Shown here in pieces: positions 1 through 9,100 of a stretch of DNA of 64,000 bases. This DNA comes from Jiangella sp. DSM 45060 (GTDB lineage Bacteria; Actinomycetota; Actinomycetes; Jiangellales; Jiangellaceae): the NCBI RefSeq assembly GCF_900105175.1, contig NZ_LT629771.1, forward strand, positions 3,162,001 to 3,226,000. Direction: 5' to 3'. Below the pieces are notes generated by a model, which was not told the origin of the DNA, did no database searches, and worked only from the letters and a program-made list of their open reading frames with translations. The translations under genes were made by a program, and so were the position numbers. How positions within the stretch are numbered: position 1 is the first letter of the stretch; each line of letters starts with the position of its first letter.

Positions 1-565
1 CCTGGAACTCCGAGATGGAGTAGCCCCAGGTCGACCAGCGCTGCCGTCCCTGCATCCGGACGAACGACACCGGGCCCGCCGACCTCACCTCGATCACGTC
101 GGTGCGCGGGCAGGTGTCGCGCTGCAGCGCCTCGACGTCGGTCCACGTGACGCCGTCGCCGGAGGTCTGCAGGACGAAGTCGCGGGCGCACGCGTTGGGC
201 CACTCGAGCACCACGTGGTCGACGGCGGACGGCTCGGCCAGCTCGACCTGGACCCAGTGGTCGTCCTGGTACTTCGACGACCACCGCGTGCTCGGGTCGT
301 CGTCGTTGACGTGTGCGGCGGCGAAGTCGGCGCGGTCCAGCTCGACGCTCGACGCCGTGGCGGTGCCGGCCAGCGCGAGGTTCACCGGCGCCGCCGCGGC
401 CGGTGAGCTGCCGGTCGTCCGCGCAACGTCGACGGCCTCCGCGTCGACGGCCGGTGCGGCCACCGCGGGCGCGGCCACGGCGACGGCCGCGAGGCCGGCC
501 ACCGCCAGCGCGGCCAGCGAGGGGCGCTTCGGCCGGGTGACGGCACGAGCAGGTCTCTCGAACAT
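1..565 (-). CDS. Secreted F5/8 type C (discoidin-like) domain protein, N-terminal part
   Basis: The gene begins at ATG 563-565 on the minus strand and runs off the left edge, so only about 188 residues are visible. Residues 1-40 look like a signal peptide: Arg-rich start, then an Ala/Val-rich core ending in AVAAPAVA. From about residue 60 there is a typical F5/8 type C carbohydrate-binding start (NLALAGTATASS, then a DDDPSTRWSS stretch and a WVQVEL strand). The domain is commonly attached to secreted glycosidases, and the missing C-terminus probably holds the catalytic or other binding domains. No strong ribosome site is visible. A TTGACG element (minus strand, about 656-661) may be its -35 box. 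The identity of the domain is secure; the enzyme it belongs to is not visible. Confidence 0.8.
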   Translation of the reverse strand, partial: MFERPARAVTRPKRPSLAALAVAGLAAVAVAAPAVAAPAVDAEAVDVARTTGSSPAAAAPVNLALAGTATASSVELDRADFAAAHVNDDDPSTRWSSKYQDDHWVQVELAEPSAVDHVVLEWPNACARDFVLQTSGDGVTWTDVEALQRDTCPRTDVIEVRSAGPVSFVRMQGRQRWSTWGYSISEFQ

Positions 566-684
566 GACGGCTCCGTTCGCGACATCCGCCCGGTGCCGGC
601 CAGGCGAGGTGGGTGACGACTGACTCCGCCCGAGTGTCGTGGCCCAGCCCGATTACGTCAATAGTCCAATCAAAAATAGCGAGG

Positions 685-1869
685 TCATGACTCCCCGACG
701 GCGTCGAGCTCGCCCACAGCCGCGTACTCGTCCAACGCGACGAGGGCGGCGCCGACCGCGGCGGCCCCCTGACTGATCCTGGCGGTCCCCAGCTCGAGCC
801 GCCGGTCGCGGATGGACAGCTTCTGCCGGTCGAGGGCGGTGCGCACCGGCCCGAGCAGGTGCTCGCCGAGCTCGGCGAGCTCGCCGCCGATGACCACCCG
901 GTGCGGGTCGAGCAGCGTGACGACGGTGCCGAGGGCGCGGCCGAGCAGTTCGGCGCTCCACCCGACCACCTCCGCGACCGCGGGGTCGGCATCGTCCATC
1001 GCCGCCACCAGGCTGGGCACGTCGACCACCCGCGCCGCGACCGTGTGCGCACGCCCCACCACGGCATCGATCGACAGGTAGCCCTCGAGGCAGCCCCGGC
1101 CGCCGCACCAGCAGGGCGGGCCGCTCGGCTCGACGCCGACGTGGCCGATCTCGCCGGCCACACCGGAGGCGCCGCGGCCGAGCGTGCCACCGACGACGAG
1201 CCCGCCGCCGACGCCGTGCGAGAGAACGACGTAGAACAGGTCGGGGCAGGGCGGGACCTCGACCGCCCGGGTCTCGGCCACGGCCGCGAGCCTGATGTTG
1301 TTGTCCCAGGTCACCGGCGCGTCGATGACGGCGCGCAACCGATCGACCAACGACGCCGCCACCAGGTCGGCGGCCGGGTCGCCGCCCGGCAGCAGCGGGT
1401 CGGGATGGTGGCCCCACAGCCCCAGGCCGCCGGCCGTCACGCCGTCGAGGACCAGCTCGCGGTCGCGCGCCACGGCGCCGAGCAGCGCGAGCGCGGCGTC
1501 GGCGCGGTCGGCCAGCTCTCCGCGCGGGTCGACCGGCTCGGTGACGTGCGCCATGACCGTGCGGCCGATGTCGACGACCGCGACGCTGACGTGCCCGCGC
1601 CCCAGTTCCAGCCCGACGGCCGACGCCGCGCGCGGGTTGAGCCGCAGCAGCGTCGCCGGCCGCCCACGCCCGGCGGCCGGACGCTGGACGTCGTCGACGA
1701 CGACCCGGCGGCGCACCAGGTCGGCGACGATGGCCGACATCGTGGTCCGGGACAGGCCGGTGGCCAGCTCGAGGTCGCGGCGCGAGCACGGGCCGCGCTC
1801 GACCAGCATCGTCAGGACCCGGAGCTCGTGCTGGCGCCGCAGGTTGCGCAGCACGCCGTCGTTGCTCAC
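685..1869 (-). CDS. ROK family transcriptional regulator
   Basis: 394 aa from GTG 1867-1869, preceded by a GGAAGGGG-type ribosome site. Residues 10-60 form a winged helix-turn-helix ([20 protein letters not shown]), followed by a ROK actin-like fold. The ROK zinc motif [11 protein letters not shown] is intact near residue 250. The N-terminal phosphate-binding loop is degenerate (VDIGRT), as expected for a regulator rather than a sugar kinase. ROK repressors usually answer to sugars or sugar phosphates. It is divergent from the ABC importer and sulfatase operon at 1996 and is the likely local regulator. An inverted repeat overlaps the importer promoter. The secreted lectin-domain gene at 1-565 lies downstream on the same strand and may be part of the regulon. 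Confidence 0.9.
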   Translation of the reverse strand: MSNDGVLRNLRRQHELRVLTMLVERGPCSRRDLELATGLSRTTMSAIVADLVRRRVVVDDVQRPAAGRGRPATLLRLNPRAASAVGLELGRGHVSVAVVDIGRTVMAHVTEPVDPRGELADRADAALALLGAVARDRELVLDGVTAGGLGLWGHHPDPLLPGGDPAADLVAASLVDRLRAVIDAPVTWDNNIRLAAVAETRAVEVPPCPDLFYVVLSHGVGGGLVVGGTLGRGASGVAGEIGHVGVEPSGPPCWCGGRGCLEGYLSIDAVVGRAHTVAARVVDVPSLVAAMDDADPAVAEVVGWSAELLGRALGTVVTLLDPHRVVIGGELAELGEHLLGPVRTALDRQKLSIRDRRLELGTARISQGAAAVGAALVALDEYAAVGELDAVGES

Positions 1870-1950
1870 TCCAACCCCTTCCGTCGTGGTCCGATTCTGC
1901 CTGGCGCGATCATCCCGGACCGGCAACCGGGCCGAGAACACAACATTTAT

Positions 1951-1965
1951 GTCAAGAGTATTGAC
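1951..1965. promoter_or_regulatory. Candidate ROK operator, inverted repeat GTCAA-N5-TTGAC
   Basis: A perfect inverted repeat with 5-bp arms and a 5-bp spacer lies between the ROK regulator and the importer. Its right arm is the -35 hexamer of the importer promoter, so a bound repressor would block transcription. The 8-mer TATTGACG around the right arm (1959-1966) occurs again on the minus strand at 656-663, upstream of the lectin-domain gene. Function is inferred from position and symmetry only. Confidence 0.4.
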
Positions 1966-1989
1966 GAGATTACGCCGCGTTCCTACGCT
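1961..1989 (+). promoter_or_regulatory. Sigma-70-type promoter of the importer operon, probably leaderless
   Basis: TTGACG (1961-1966), 17-bp spacer, TACGCT (1984-1989). The expected transcription start, 7 bp after the -10 box, is 1996, the A of the permease ATG. No purine-rich ribosome site lies in front of that ATG, so the first message is probably leaderless. Confidence 0.55.
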
Positions 1990-1995
1990 GCCGCA

Positions 1996-2805
1996 ATGAC
2001 CACCGCCACGAACGCCACGGCGACCACGCCACGCAGCACCGCCCGGCCGGGCCGCCGGCGCCTCCCGCCCGGGCCGGTGCTCAACCTCGTCGCGATCGCC
2101 GGCGGCATCGGCGTGTGGTGGCTGATCGCCGCGCTGGGCGTCCAGGGTCTGCCGGGACCCGCCGAGGTCGCCCAGCGCGGTCAGCAACTCATCGCCGACG
2201 GCACCCTCGTCGAGGACATCCTGGCCAGCCTGCGCCGGGTGCTCAGCGGCTTCGCCCTCGGCACGCTGCTCGCGGTGCCCGCGGGCTTCCTCATGGGGTG
2301 GTACCCGGTCTGCCGCGGGCTGCTGGAGCCGTACGTGCAGTTCTTCCGGACCATCCCGCCGCTGGCGATCATCCCGCTGGCCATCGTGCTCATGGGCATC
2401 GGCGAGTCGCCGAAGATCCTGGTGATCTTCCTGGCGGCGTTCCTCTCCTGCGTCATCTCGACGTTCCAGGGCGTGGTGAACGTCGACAAGACCCTCATCA
2501 ACGCCGCACGGGTCCTGGGTGCGTCCAACTACGCCGTCTTCACCCGGGTCGTGATCCCCGCGTCGTCGCCGTTCATCCTCGTCGGCATGCGCATCGGCCT
2601 GGGCGCGGCCTGGGCCACCGTCGTCGCCGCCGAGCTGATCGCCGCGCAGCAGGGGCTGGGCTTCCGGATGCAGCAGGCGCAGATCTTCTACGACCTGCCG
2701 ACGATCTTCGTCGGCCTCATCACCATCGGCGTGCTCGGGCTGGTCATGGACCGCCTGCTGCTGCTCGCCGAGGCCCGCCTGACCGGATGGCAGGAGACCC
2801 GATGA
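1996..2805 (+). CDS. ABC transporter permease, SsuC/TauC-like
   Basis: 269 aa. After a Pro/Arg-rich cytoplasmic N-terminus come about six membrane segments. The binding-protein-dependent permease (EAA) loop lies around residues 170-200 ([20 protein letters not shown]). The family imports nitrate, sulfonates, taurine, sulfate esters or thiamine precursors. It is the first gene of a permease, ATPase, binding protein, sulfatase operon, and its stop overlaps the start of the ATPase gene (ATGA). The sulfatase downstream favours an organosulfur substrate such as a sulfate ester or sulfonate. That is an inference from context, not from the permease itself. The start was chosen because it lies exactly where the promoter predicts transcription to begin. 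Confidence 0.85.
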   Translation: MTTATNATATTPRSTARPGRRRLPPGPVLNLVAIAGGIGVWWLIAALGVQGLPGPAEVAQRGQQLIADGTLVEDILASLRRVLSGFALGTLLAVPAGFLMGWYPVCRGLLEPYVQFFRTIPPLAIIPLAIVLMGIGESPKILVIFLAAFLSCVISTFQGVVNVDKTLINAARVLGASNYAVFTRVVIPASSPFILVGMRIGLGAAWATVVAAELIAAQQGLGFRMQQAQIFYDLPTIFVGLITIGVLGLVMDRLLLLAEARLTGWQETR

Positions 2806-3590
2806 CCACCCACGACGCCATGATCCGCTTCGACCGCGTCGAGCAGCGCTTCCGCCTCGGCGACGAGGACTTCGTCGCCCTCGGCGGGGTGGACCTCGAC
2901 GTGGCCGACGGCGAGTTCGTCACCCTCGTCGGGCCGTCCGGCTGCGGCAAGAGCACCATGCTCAACGTCGCCGCCGGCCTGCTCGAACCGACCTCGGGCC
3001 GGGTGACCGTCGACGGACGTCCGGTCACCGGCCCGAGTCCACGCACCGGGATGATCTTCCAGCAGTACGCGCTCTTCCCCTGGCTGACGGTGCGCAAGAA
3101 CGTCGAGTTCGGCCTGCGCCTCGCCGGAGTGAAGCCGGCCCGGCGGCGGGAGGTCGCCGACCACTACCTCGACCTCGTCGGGCTGTCCGCGTTCGCCGAC
3201 GCGCTGCCGAAGACGCTCTCCGGCGGCATGAAGCAGCGCTGCGCGATCGCCCGCGCCTACGCCGTCGACCCGGAGATCCTGCTGATGGACGAGCCGTTCG
3301 GCGCCCTCGACGCGCTCACCCGGGTGCACCTGCAGGACCAGCTCATGACGACCTGGCTGCGCGAGCGCCGGACGGTGCTGTTCGTGACCCACGACGTCGA
3401 CGAGGCCGTGTACCTGGCCTCCCGCGTCGTCGTCATGGCCGCCCGGCCGGGCCGCATCCACGAGGTCGTCGACGTCGACCTGCCCTACCCCCGCACGGAG
3501 CAGTTGCGCCTCTCCCCCGAGTTCGCCGCCCTGCGCGCCCGGGTCTGGGAGGCCGTGTACCACCAGCCGTCGCAGCTCGCGACGCCCTGA
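2802..3590 (+). CDS. ABC transporter ATP-binding protein, SsuB/TauB/NrtD-like
   Basis: 262 aa, ATG overlapping the permease stop by 4 nt. All nucleotide-binding motifs are intact: Walker [10 protein letters not shown] (residues 44-52), Q-loop FQQYALFPW, signature LSGGMKQR, Walker [13 protein letters not shown], and the H-loop THD. The FGALDALTR pattern after Walker B is characteristic of the nitrate/sulfonate/taurine importer ATPases. It powers uptake through the upstream permease with the lipoprotein at 3616 as the substrate receptor. Confidence 0.9.
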   Translation: MTTHDAMIRFDRVEQRFRLGDEDFVALGGVDLDVADGEFVTLVGPSGCGKSTMLNVAAGLLEPTSGRVTVDGRPVTGPSPRTGMIFQQYALFPWLTVRKNVEFGLRLAGVKPARRREVADHYLDLVGLSAFADALPKTLSGGMKQRCAIARAYAVDPEILLMDEPFGALDALTRVHLQDQLMTTWLRERRTVLFVTHDVDEAVYLASRVVVMAARPGRIHEVVDVDLPYPRTEQLRLSPEFAALRARVWEAVYHQPSQLATP

Positions 3591-3615
3591 CCGCACTCCG
3601 CACCGAGGAGACACC

Positions 3616-4617
3616 ATGCGCACCACACTCAGGCTGACCCTGTCCGCGTCCGCCGCCCTGCTCGTCCTCGCCGCCTGCGGTGACGGCGACGACGGCGCCA
3701 GCACCGATGGCGGCGGGACCCGACAGGTCGACGTCGGCTACATCGCCGACTACAACGGCGCGGCGCTGTTCGCCGTCGCCGACGAGCAGGGGCTCTGGGA
3801 GGCGGCCGGGCTGGAGCCGAAGTACCAGGTCTTCACCAACGGCCCGCTGTCGATCCAGGCACTCGGCGCCGGCGACGTCGACATCGCCTACATCGGGTCC
3901 GGCGCCGCGTGGCTGCCGGCGCAGGGCAAGGCCGAGGTGTGGGCGGTCAACTCCGCGAGCAAGGCCGACCGGGTGATCGCGCAGCCGGGCATCACCAGCC
4001 TCGAGGACCTGAAGGGCCGCAAGGTCGGCGTGCCGGCCGGCACCTCGGGCGACCTGCTGCTCGGCCTGGCCCTCGCCGACGCCGGGCTCTCCCGCGACGA
4101 CATCGAGATCGTCCCGATGGACCCGAGCACGGTCGTGTCCGCGTTCAGCGCCGGCCAGATCGACGCGGCGGGCATCTGGTACCCGCTCGTCGACACCATC
4201 AAGGAGTCGGTGCCGGACCTGGAAGAGCTGGCGGACAACGAGCAGTTCATGCCGGAGCGCACCTTCCCGTCCTCGATCGTGGCGCGGACCGGGCTGGCCG
4301 AGGACGACCCGGACCTGGCCGCCGACGTCGTCTCGGTGATCAAGCAGGCCAACGATTACCGGTACGCCAACCCCGAGGAGACCATCGCGACGACCGCCGA
4401 GTTCCTCGACGTGGACGAGGCGCAGATCGCGCCGCAGCACGACGCCGCGCTGCTGTTCACGTCCGAGGAGCTCGAGGGGTGGAGCGCCGACGGCACCGTC
4501 GCCGGCTGGTTCGACGGGCTGCAGGAACTGTTCGTCGAGGTCGGCACCGTCACCGAGGTGACCGACTCGACCGACTTCTACCTCGCCGACACCTACGTCG
4601 ACGCGCCGAACAGCTGA
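3616..4617 (+). CDS. ABC transporter substrate-binding lipoprotein, SsuA/NrtA-like
   Basis: 333 aa with a GAGGAG ribosome site in front of ATG 3616. A type II signal peptide ends in the lipobox LAAC, with lipid-modified Cys21, followed by an acidic Gly/Ser-rich linker. The body is a periplasmic-binding-protein type 2 fold of the NMT1/SsuA group (DVGYIADYNGAALFAVADEQG, then GRKVGVPAGTSGD near residues 135-150). Members bind sulfonates, taurine, nitrate or pyrimidine precursors. Because a sulfatase gene follows after 7 nt, I favour a sulfate ester or sulfonate ligand. The ligand itself cannot be read from the sequence. Confidence 0.85.
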   Translation: MRTTLRLTLSASAALLVLAACGDGDDGASTDGGGTRQVDVGYIADYNGAALFAVADEQGLWEAAGLEPKYQVFTNGPLSIQALGAGDVDIAYIGSGAAWLPAQGKAEVWAVNSASKADRVIAQPGITSLEDLKGRKVGVPAGTSGDLLLGLALADAGLSRDDIEIVPMDPSTVVSAFSAGQIDAAGIWYPLVDTIKESVPDLEELADNEQFMPERTFPSSIVARTGLAEDDPDLAADVVSVIKQANDYRYANPEETIATTAEFLDVDEAQIAPQHDAALLFTSEELEGWSADGTVAGWFDGLQELFVEVGTVTEVTDSTDFYLADTYVDAPNS

Positions 4618-4624
4618 GGACACC

Positions 4625-6109
4625 GTGACCCCACCGAACATCCTGTTCCTGATGACCGACCAGCACCGGGTCGACACCCTCGGCTGCTACGGCAACCCGG
4701 TCGTCGAGACGCCGGTGCTGGACGAGCTCGCCCGCACCGGCACGGTGCTCGAGCGCTGCTACACGCCGACCGCCATCTGCACACCGGCCCGGGCCAGCCT
4801 GCTGACCGGCCTGCACCCGTTCGAGCACGGCCTGCTCAGCAATTACGAGTGGAACTCGGGTCACCGTGAGGAGCTGCCCGACGGCCTGCCGACGGTGGCG
4901 AACACGTTGCGCGGCCACGGCTACCGCCTCGGCCACGCCGGCAAGTGGCACGTCGGGCGGCATCGCGGGCCGGAGCACTACGGCTACGAGGGCCGGCACC
5001 TGCCAGGGGCGCTGAACCCGTACGACGACGCGGGCTACACCGCATGGCTGGAGGAGCACGGCCACCCGCCGTTCCGCGCCTACGACGCGATCTACTCCCG
5101 CCTGCCCGACGGCAGCCAGGGCCATCTCATCGCCGCTCGGCTCGACCAGCCGGCGGAGGCCACCTTCGAGGCCTACCTCGCGGACCAGACCATCGCCATG
5201 CTCCGCGACTTCGCCCGGACCCGCGCGAGCGGCCGCCCGTTCGCGCTGTCGTGCCACTTCTTCGGGCCGCACCTGCCCTACCTGCTCCCGGCGGAGTGGT
5301 TCGACCGGTACGACCCGGACAGCGTGACGCTGCCGCCGTCGATGGCCGAGACGTTCGCCGGCAAGCCGGAGGTGCAGCGGCAGTACAGCGCCTACTGGGG
5401 CAGCGACGGCTTCGACGAGAAGCAATGGCGCACGCTCACCGCGGCCTACTGGGGCTACGTCGCGCTGATCGACCACCAGATCGGCCGGATCCTGTCCGTG
5501 CTCGACGAGCTCGGCCTGGCCGACCAGACCGCGGTCATGTTCACCGCCGACCACGGCGAGTTCACCGGGGCGCACCGGCTCAACGACAAGGGGCCGGCGA
5601 TGTACGAGGACATCTACCGGATCCCCGGCATCCTCCGGCTGCCCGGCGGCGCCCCGCCGGTCCGGCGCCACGAGTTCTGCACACTGCTCGACTTCACCGC
5701 CACCATGCTCGACCTGGCCGGCGCGCCCGCGGAGCACTGCCGCGGCCGCAGCCTCGTCCCGCTCGCCCGGGGTGAGCAGATGCCCGACTGGCGCCAGGAG
5801 GTGCTCTGCGAGTTCCACGGCCACCATTTCCCCTACGCCCAGCGCATGCTGCGCGACGATCGCCACAAGCTGGTCGTCAACCCCGAGGGCGTCGACGAGC
5901 TCTACGACCTGGAGCTCGACCCGCACGAGCTGCGCAACGTCATCGACGTCCCCGCCTATGCCGGCGCGGCCCGCTCGATGCGCCGGCGCCTCTACGCCGA
6001 ACTCGTCCGCCGCGGCGACCGGTTCTCCCAGTGGCTGGCGTTCATGGGCGACATCCCCGACGAGGACCGGGTCCGCCCGGAGACCGCCGTCGAACAGCAC
6101 GTCGTCTGA
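4625..6109 (+). CDS. Type I sulfatase, cytoplasmic
   Basis: 494 aa from GTG 4625. The sulfatase signature C-x-P-x-R is present as CTPAR at residues 52-56; Cys52 would be converted to formylglycine. Metal-binding residues are visible at the N-terminus (MTDQHR, residues 10-15) and in TADHGEF near residue 300. There is no signal peptide, so hydrolysis would follow uptake, matching its place at the end of an importer operon. It resembles choline-sulfatase and arylsulfatase families. Phosphonate monoester hydrolases share the same CTPAR core, so the natural ester is uncertain. Transcription probably ends at the hairpin 6116-6151. Confidence 0.88.
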   Translation: MTPPNILFLMTDQHRVDTLGCYGNPVVETPVLDELARTGTVLERCYTPTAICTPARASLLTGLHPFEHGLLSNYEWNSGHREELPDGLPTVANTLRGHGYRLGHAGKWHVGRHRGPEHYGYEGRHLPGALNPYDDAGYTAWLEEHGHPPFRAYDAIYSRLPDGSQGHLIAARLDQPAEATFEAYLADQTIAMLRDFARTRASGRPFALSCHFFGPHLPYLLPAEWFDRYDPDSVTLPPSMAETFAGKPEVQRQYSAYWGSDGFDEKQWRTLTAAYWGYVALIDHQIGRILSVLDELGLADQTAVMFTADHGEFTGAHRLNDKGPAMYEDIYRIPGILRLPGGAPPVRRHEFCTLLDFTATMLDLAGAPAEHCRGRSLVPLARGEQMPDWRQEVLCEFHGHHFPYAQRMLRDDRHKLVVNPEGVDELYDLELDPHELRNVIDVPAYAGAARSMRRRLYAELVRRGDRFSQWLAFMGDIPDEDRVRPETAVEQHVV

Positions 6110-6115
6110 CCCGGC

Positions 6116-6151
6116 GTCGCGGCGTGACCCGAGCCCGGGTCACGCCGCGAC
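6116..6151. terminator. Bidirectional hairpin terminator between convergent genes
   Basis: Perfect 15-bp inverted repeat with arms GTCGCGGCGTGACCC and its reverse complement, separated by 6 nt. It lies in the 82-bp gap between the sulfatase stop and the stop of the convergent sialidase-like gene. There is no T-tract on either side, which is usual for high-GC actinomycetes. Confidence 0.7.
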
Positions 6152-6191
6152 CTGAGATCTCGCTGTCGTGGCACCGAGAAGTGGCGGCCCC

Positions 6192-9100
6192 CTACCGGCC
6201 GACGGCGCCGCGGGCGGCCGCGCGGATCAGCGCGCCGTACTCGCGGTCGTCGATCACGCCTTCGGCCAGCAGCTGGTCGGCCACCGACCCGACGTGCCTG
6301 ACGAACGCGCCGTGGTCGTCCCACACGCGCTCGTCGGCGATGCGGTCGTCGATCGAGCAGCCGCCGCCGGTCGCGCGGTTCGGCACCCCGCTGTCGACGC
6401 CGCCGATGACCACGGTCTCCCGGCCGTCCGTCTCCGGGCAGCTGACCTCGACCGCGACGGTCGCGGTGCGGGTCTGGGTCCGGTCCGCGACGGTGAGCGT
6501 CACCGCGAACGTGCCGCCCACGTCGAAGAGGTGGGACCCGGTGACCTCGTGCCCGGCCGCCACCTCGGTCACCACGCCGGACGACGCACCCGTGCCGTCG
6601 CCCCAGTCGATGCTCGCGGTCAGCGACGCGCCGGGGTTTCCCCACCCGCCGGTGACCCCGGCGAGCACGTCGCCGAACTCCTCGCCGACCGCGGCGGTGA
6701 CCCCGGTCGCCGGCGTCACCTCGAGGTTCAGCTCGGGGTCGCGGTAGTCCTCGAGCTCGGTGAAGATGCCGTAGAGCGTCCCGGCGGGAACGTCGTACGC
6801 GAGCGTCATGAACACACCGGGCTCGATCTCGACGCTGGACGGGTTGGCCTGGTCGCCGTGCCCGGAGTCGTAGATCGGGATCTGGTGGTGCCCGCTCCAG
6901 TCGCCGCCGGCGTCCGGGACGAGCACCCCGCCCGTCGGCCGGTTCGCCACCCCGGCGATCCCGTAGGTGACCAGCACGCTCCCGTCGTCGAGCAGCAGCT
7001 GGTCGTGCGACGACGCCGGGATGTCGGTCGGTTCGGCCGGGGTCCAGGTGTACCCGTTGTCGAACGACCGGGACACGTACAGCACCTGCGGGTTCGAGGT
7101 GGCCCGCAGGCCCGCCACGATCTCGCCGCTGGGCAGCACGGTCAGGTTGGGCTCCTGGAAGTGGATGCCATCGTCCACCGCGATGGTGACGTCGTTGTCG
7201 CCGTCCCAGGTCAGGCCGCCGTCGGTGCTGCGCACCACGGTGGCCCGCTGAGGCGGGGCGGAGGACGCCGAGCTCAGCAGGATCCAGTAGGCGTTGCCGG
7301 TGCCACCGGTGGCCGTGTCGCCCTGGATGCCGAACGTGAACCCGTTCGCGAACCGCTCCGGCGAGAACGCGAAGCTCAGGTGCTTCTCGTCGGACGCCGG
7401 GTGAGCGCACGTCAGCGAGGTGATCTGGGTGCTGCTGTCGTCGAGGAGCCGGACGGCACGGTTGTCCGTCCCGGCGTCGCCGAACGGCGCGCCGGCCACC
7501 TCGACGTCGCCCCTGATCGTGCACTCGGCCGGGGGCTCGCCGAGCGGCTCGTCGTCGAACGTGCGCACGTCGAGCTCGGCCGCCGGTGGCGCCTCCGCCC
7601 CGACCGCGAGGTCGTCGACGTAGAACTCCATACCGGTCGGCGCCGTGCCGGCCGACGCGAACGTGACGTTGGTGAGGTTCACCGTGTCGTCGCGGCGGAC
7701 GTCTGTGCTGAACGTCTCGTCGCCGACCGTGATCTCCAGGCTGGTGGCCGTCGCGTCCACCGACACCGGCCGGAAGCGGCCCGGCGCGCCGAAGTCCTCG
7801 ACCCGGCCGAGCGTGCGCCACCCGCCCCCGTCATAGACGCGCACGTCGACGTGCTGGCCGGCCGAGCCCGGCGTGACGCCGTAGAGCGGGGCCAGCAGGT
7901 CGCCATTGGCGAGCTCGACGATCGGGCCGTGGCTCGCCGACCATCCGTCCGCCGAGGCGCAGCCCTCCGCCGGGGGCGGCTGCGCACAGCTCATCCGCGT
8001 GTCGATCCAGATCGGGTCGCTCCAGCTCTGGCCACCGTCCTCGGAGCGCACCACGTGGGTGCCCAACTGCCGGGAGCCCGCCGGGTCCTCCCAGCTGGTG
8101 ACGAAGTATTCGAGCAGGATCGTGCCGTCGGAGAGCTGGGTCAGCTTCGGGTCGCGGTTGTCGAACCGGCCGGCCACGGCCGTGCGCGGTTCCGACCAGG
8201 TCTCGCCGTTGTCGTCGCTCTCGGTCACCCGGATCAGACCCTGGGGATCGACGTGCCCGATGCCCGAGTAGTAGGCGGCGAGCAACCGGCCGTCGTCCAG
8301 CCGGATCACGGACGGGAACCGCGGCGCCATGCCTTCGGGCTCGACCGCGACGACACTGCGCCGCTCGACCGCCACCGAGAGGGTCGAACGCCCGGACGTC
8401 CCAGCCGAGCCGGAGACGTCGACCACGACACTGTGCGGCCCGGTCTCCGAGTACGGATGGGAGCCGACGACGTCGAACCGGCCGGCCTCCTCGGACGCCT
8501 CGACGGTCGCGGGCCGCGGCCCGGCGCCCCAGTCGACCGTCGCCTCGAACGTCTCGCCGGACGCACCGCCGATCGGGCGGAAGCTCACCAGCCGGAACTC
8601 GGGCGAGGTCTCCCCTTCGCTCACCGGGTTCACCCAGGACGCGATGTCGACGAACTGCAGCCCGACGGGGTCCTCGGCGAGCTCGGTCCCCACGGCCAGG
8701 TCGTCGACATAGAACTCCATGCCCACCGCGGACTGACCTGCCGAGGAGAACACGACGTCGCCGAGGTTCACGGTGTCGTCGCGGCGCAGGTCCGTGATGA
8801 ACGTCTCGCCGGCGGCGGTGATCTCCGCGGCGTCCGCGGTGGCCGCCACCGTCACCTCGGTGAACTCACCCGGCGTGCTCAGCCCGTCGACCCTGCCGAG
8901 CTGGTTCCAGGCGGCGCCGTCGTACACCATGACGGTCGCGTCGTCGGTGCCGGCGATCGGGCTGACGCCGAACCACCACGCGTTCCCGGTGCCGCCCACG
9001 GCGGTGTCGCCACGGATGCCGAACAGCAGCGGCCCGCCATGCCGCTGCGGGTTGAACCCGAAGCTGAGGTACCGCTCGTCGGACTCCGGGTGGTCGCACA

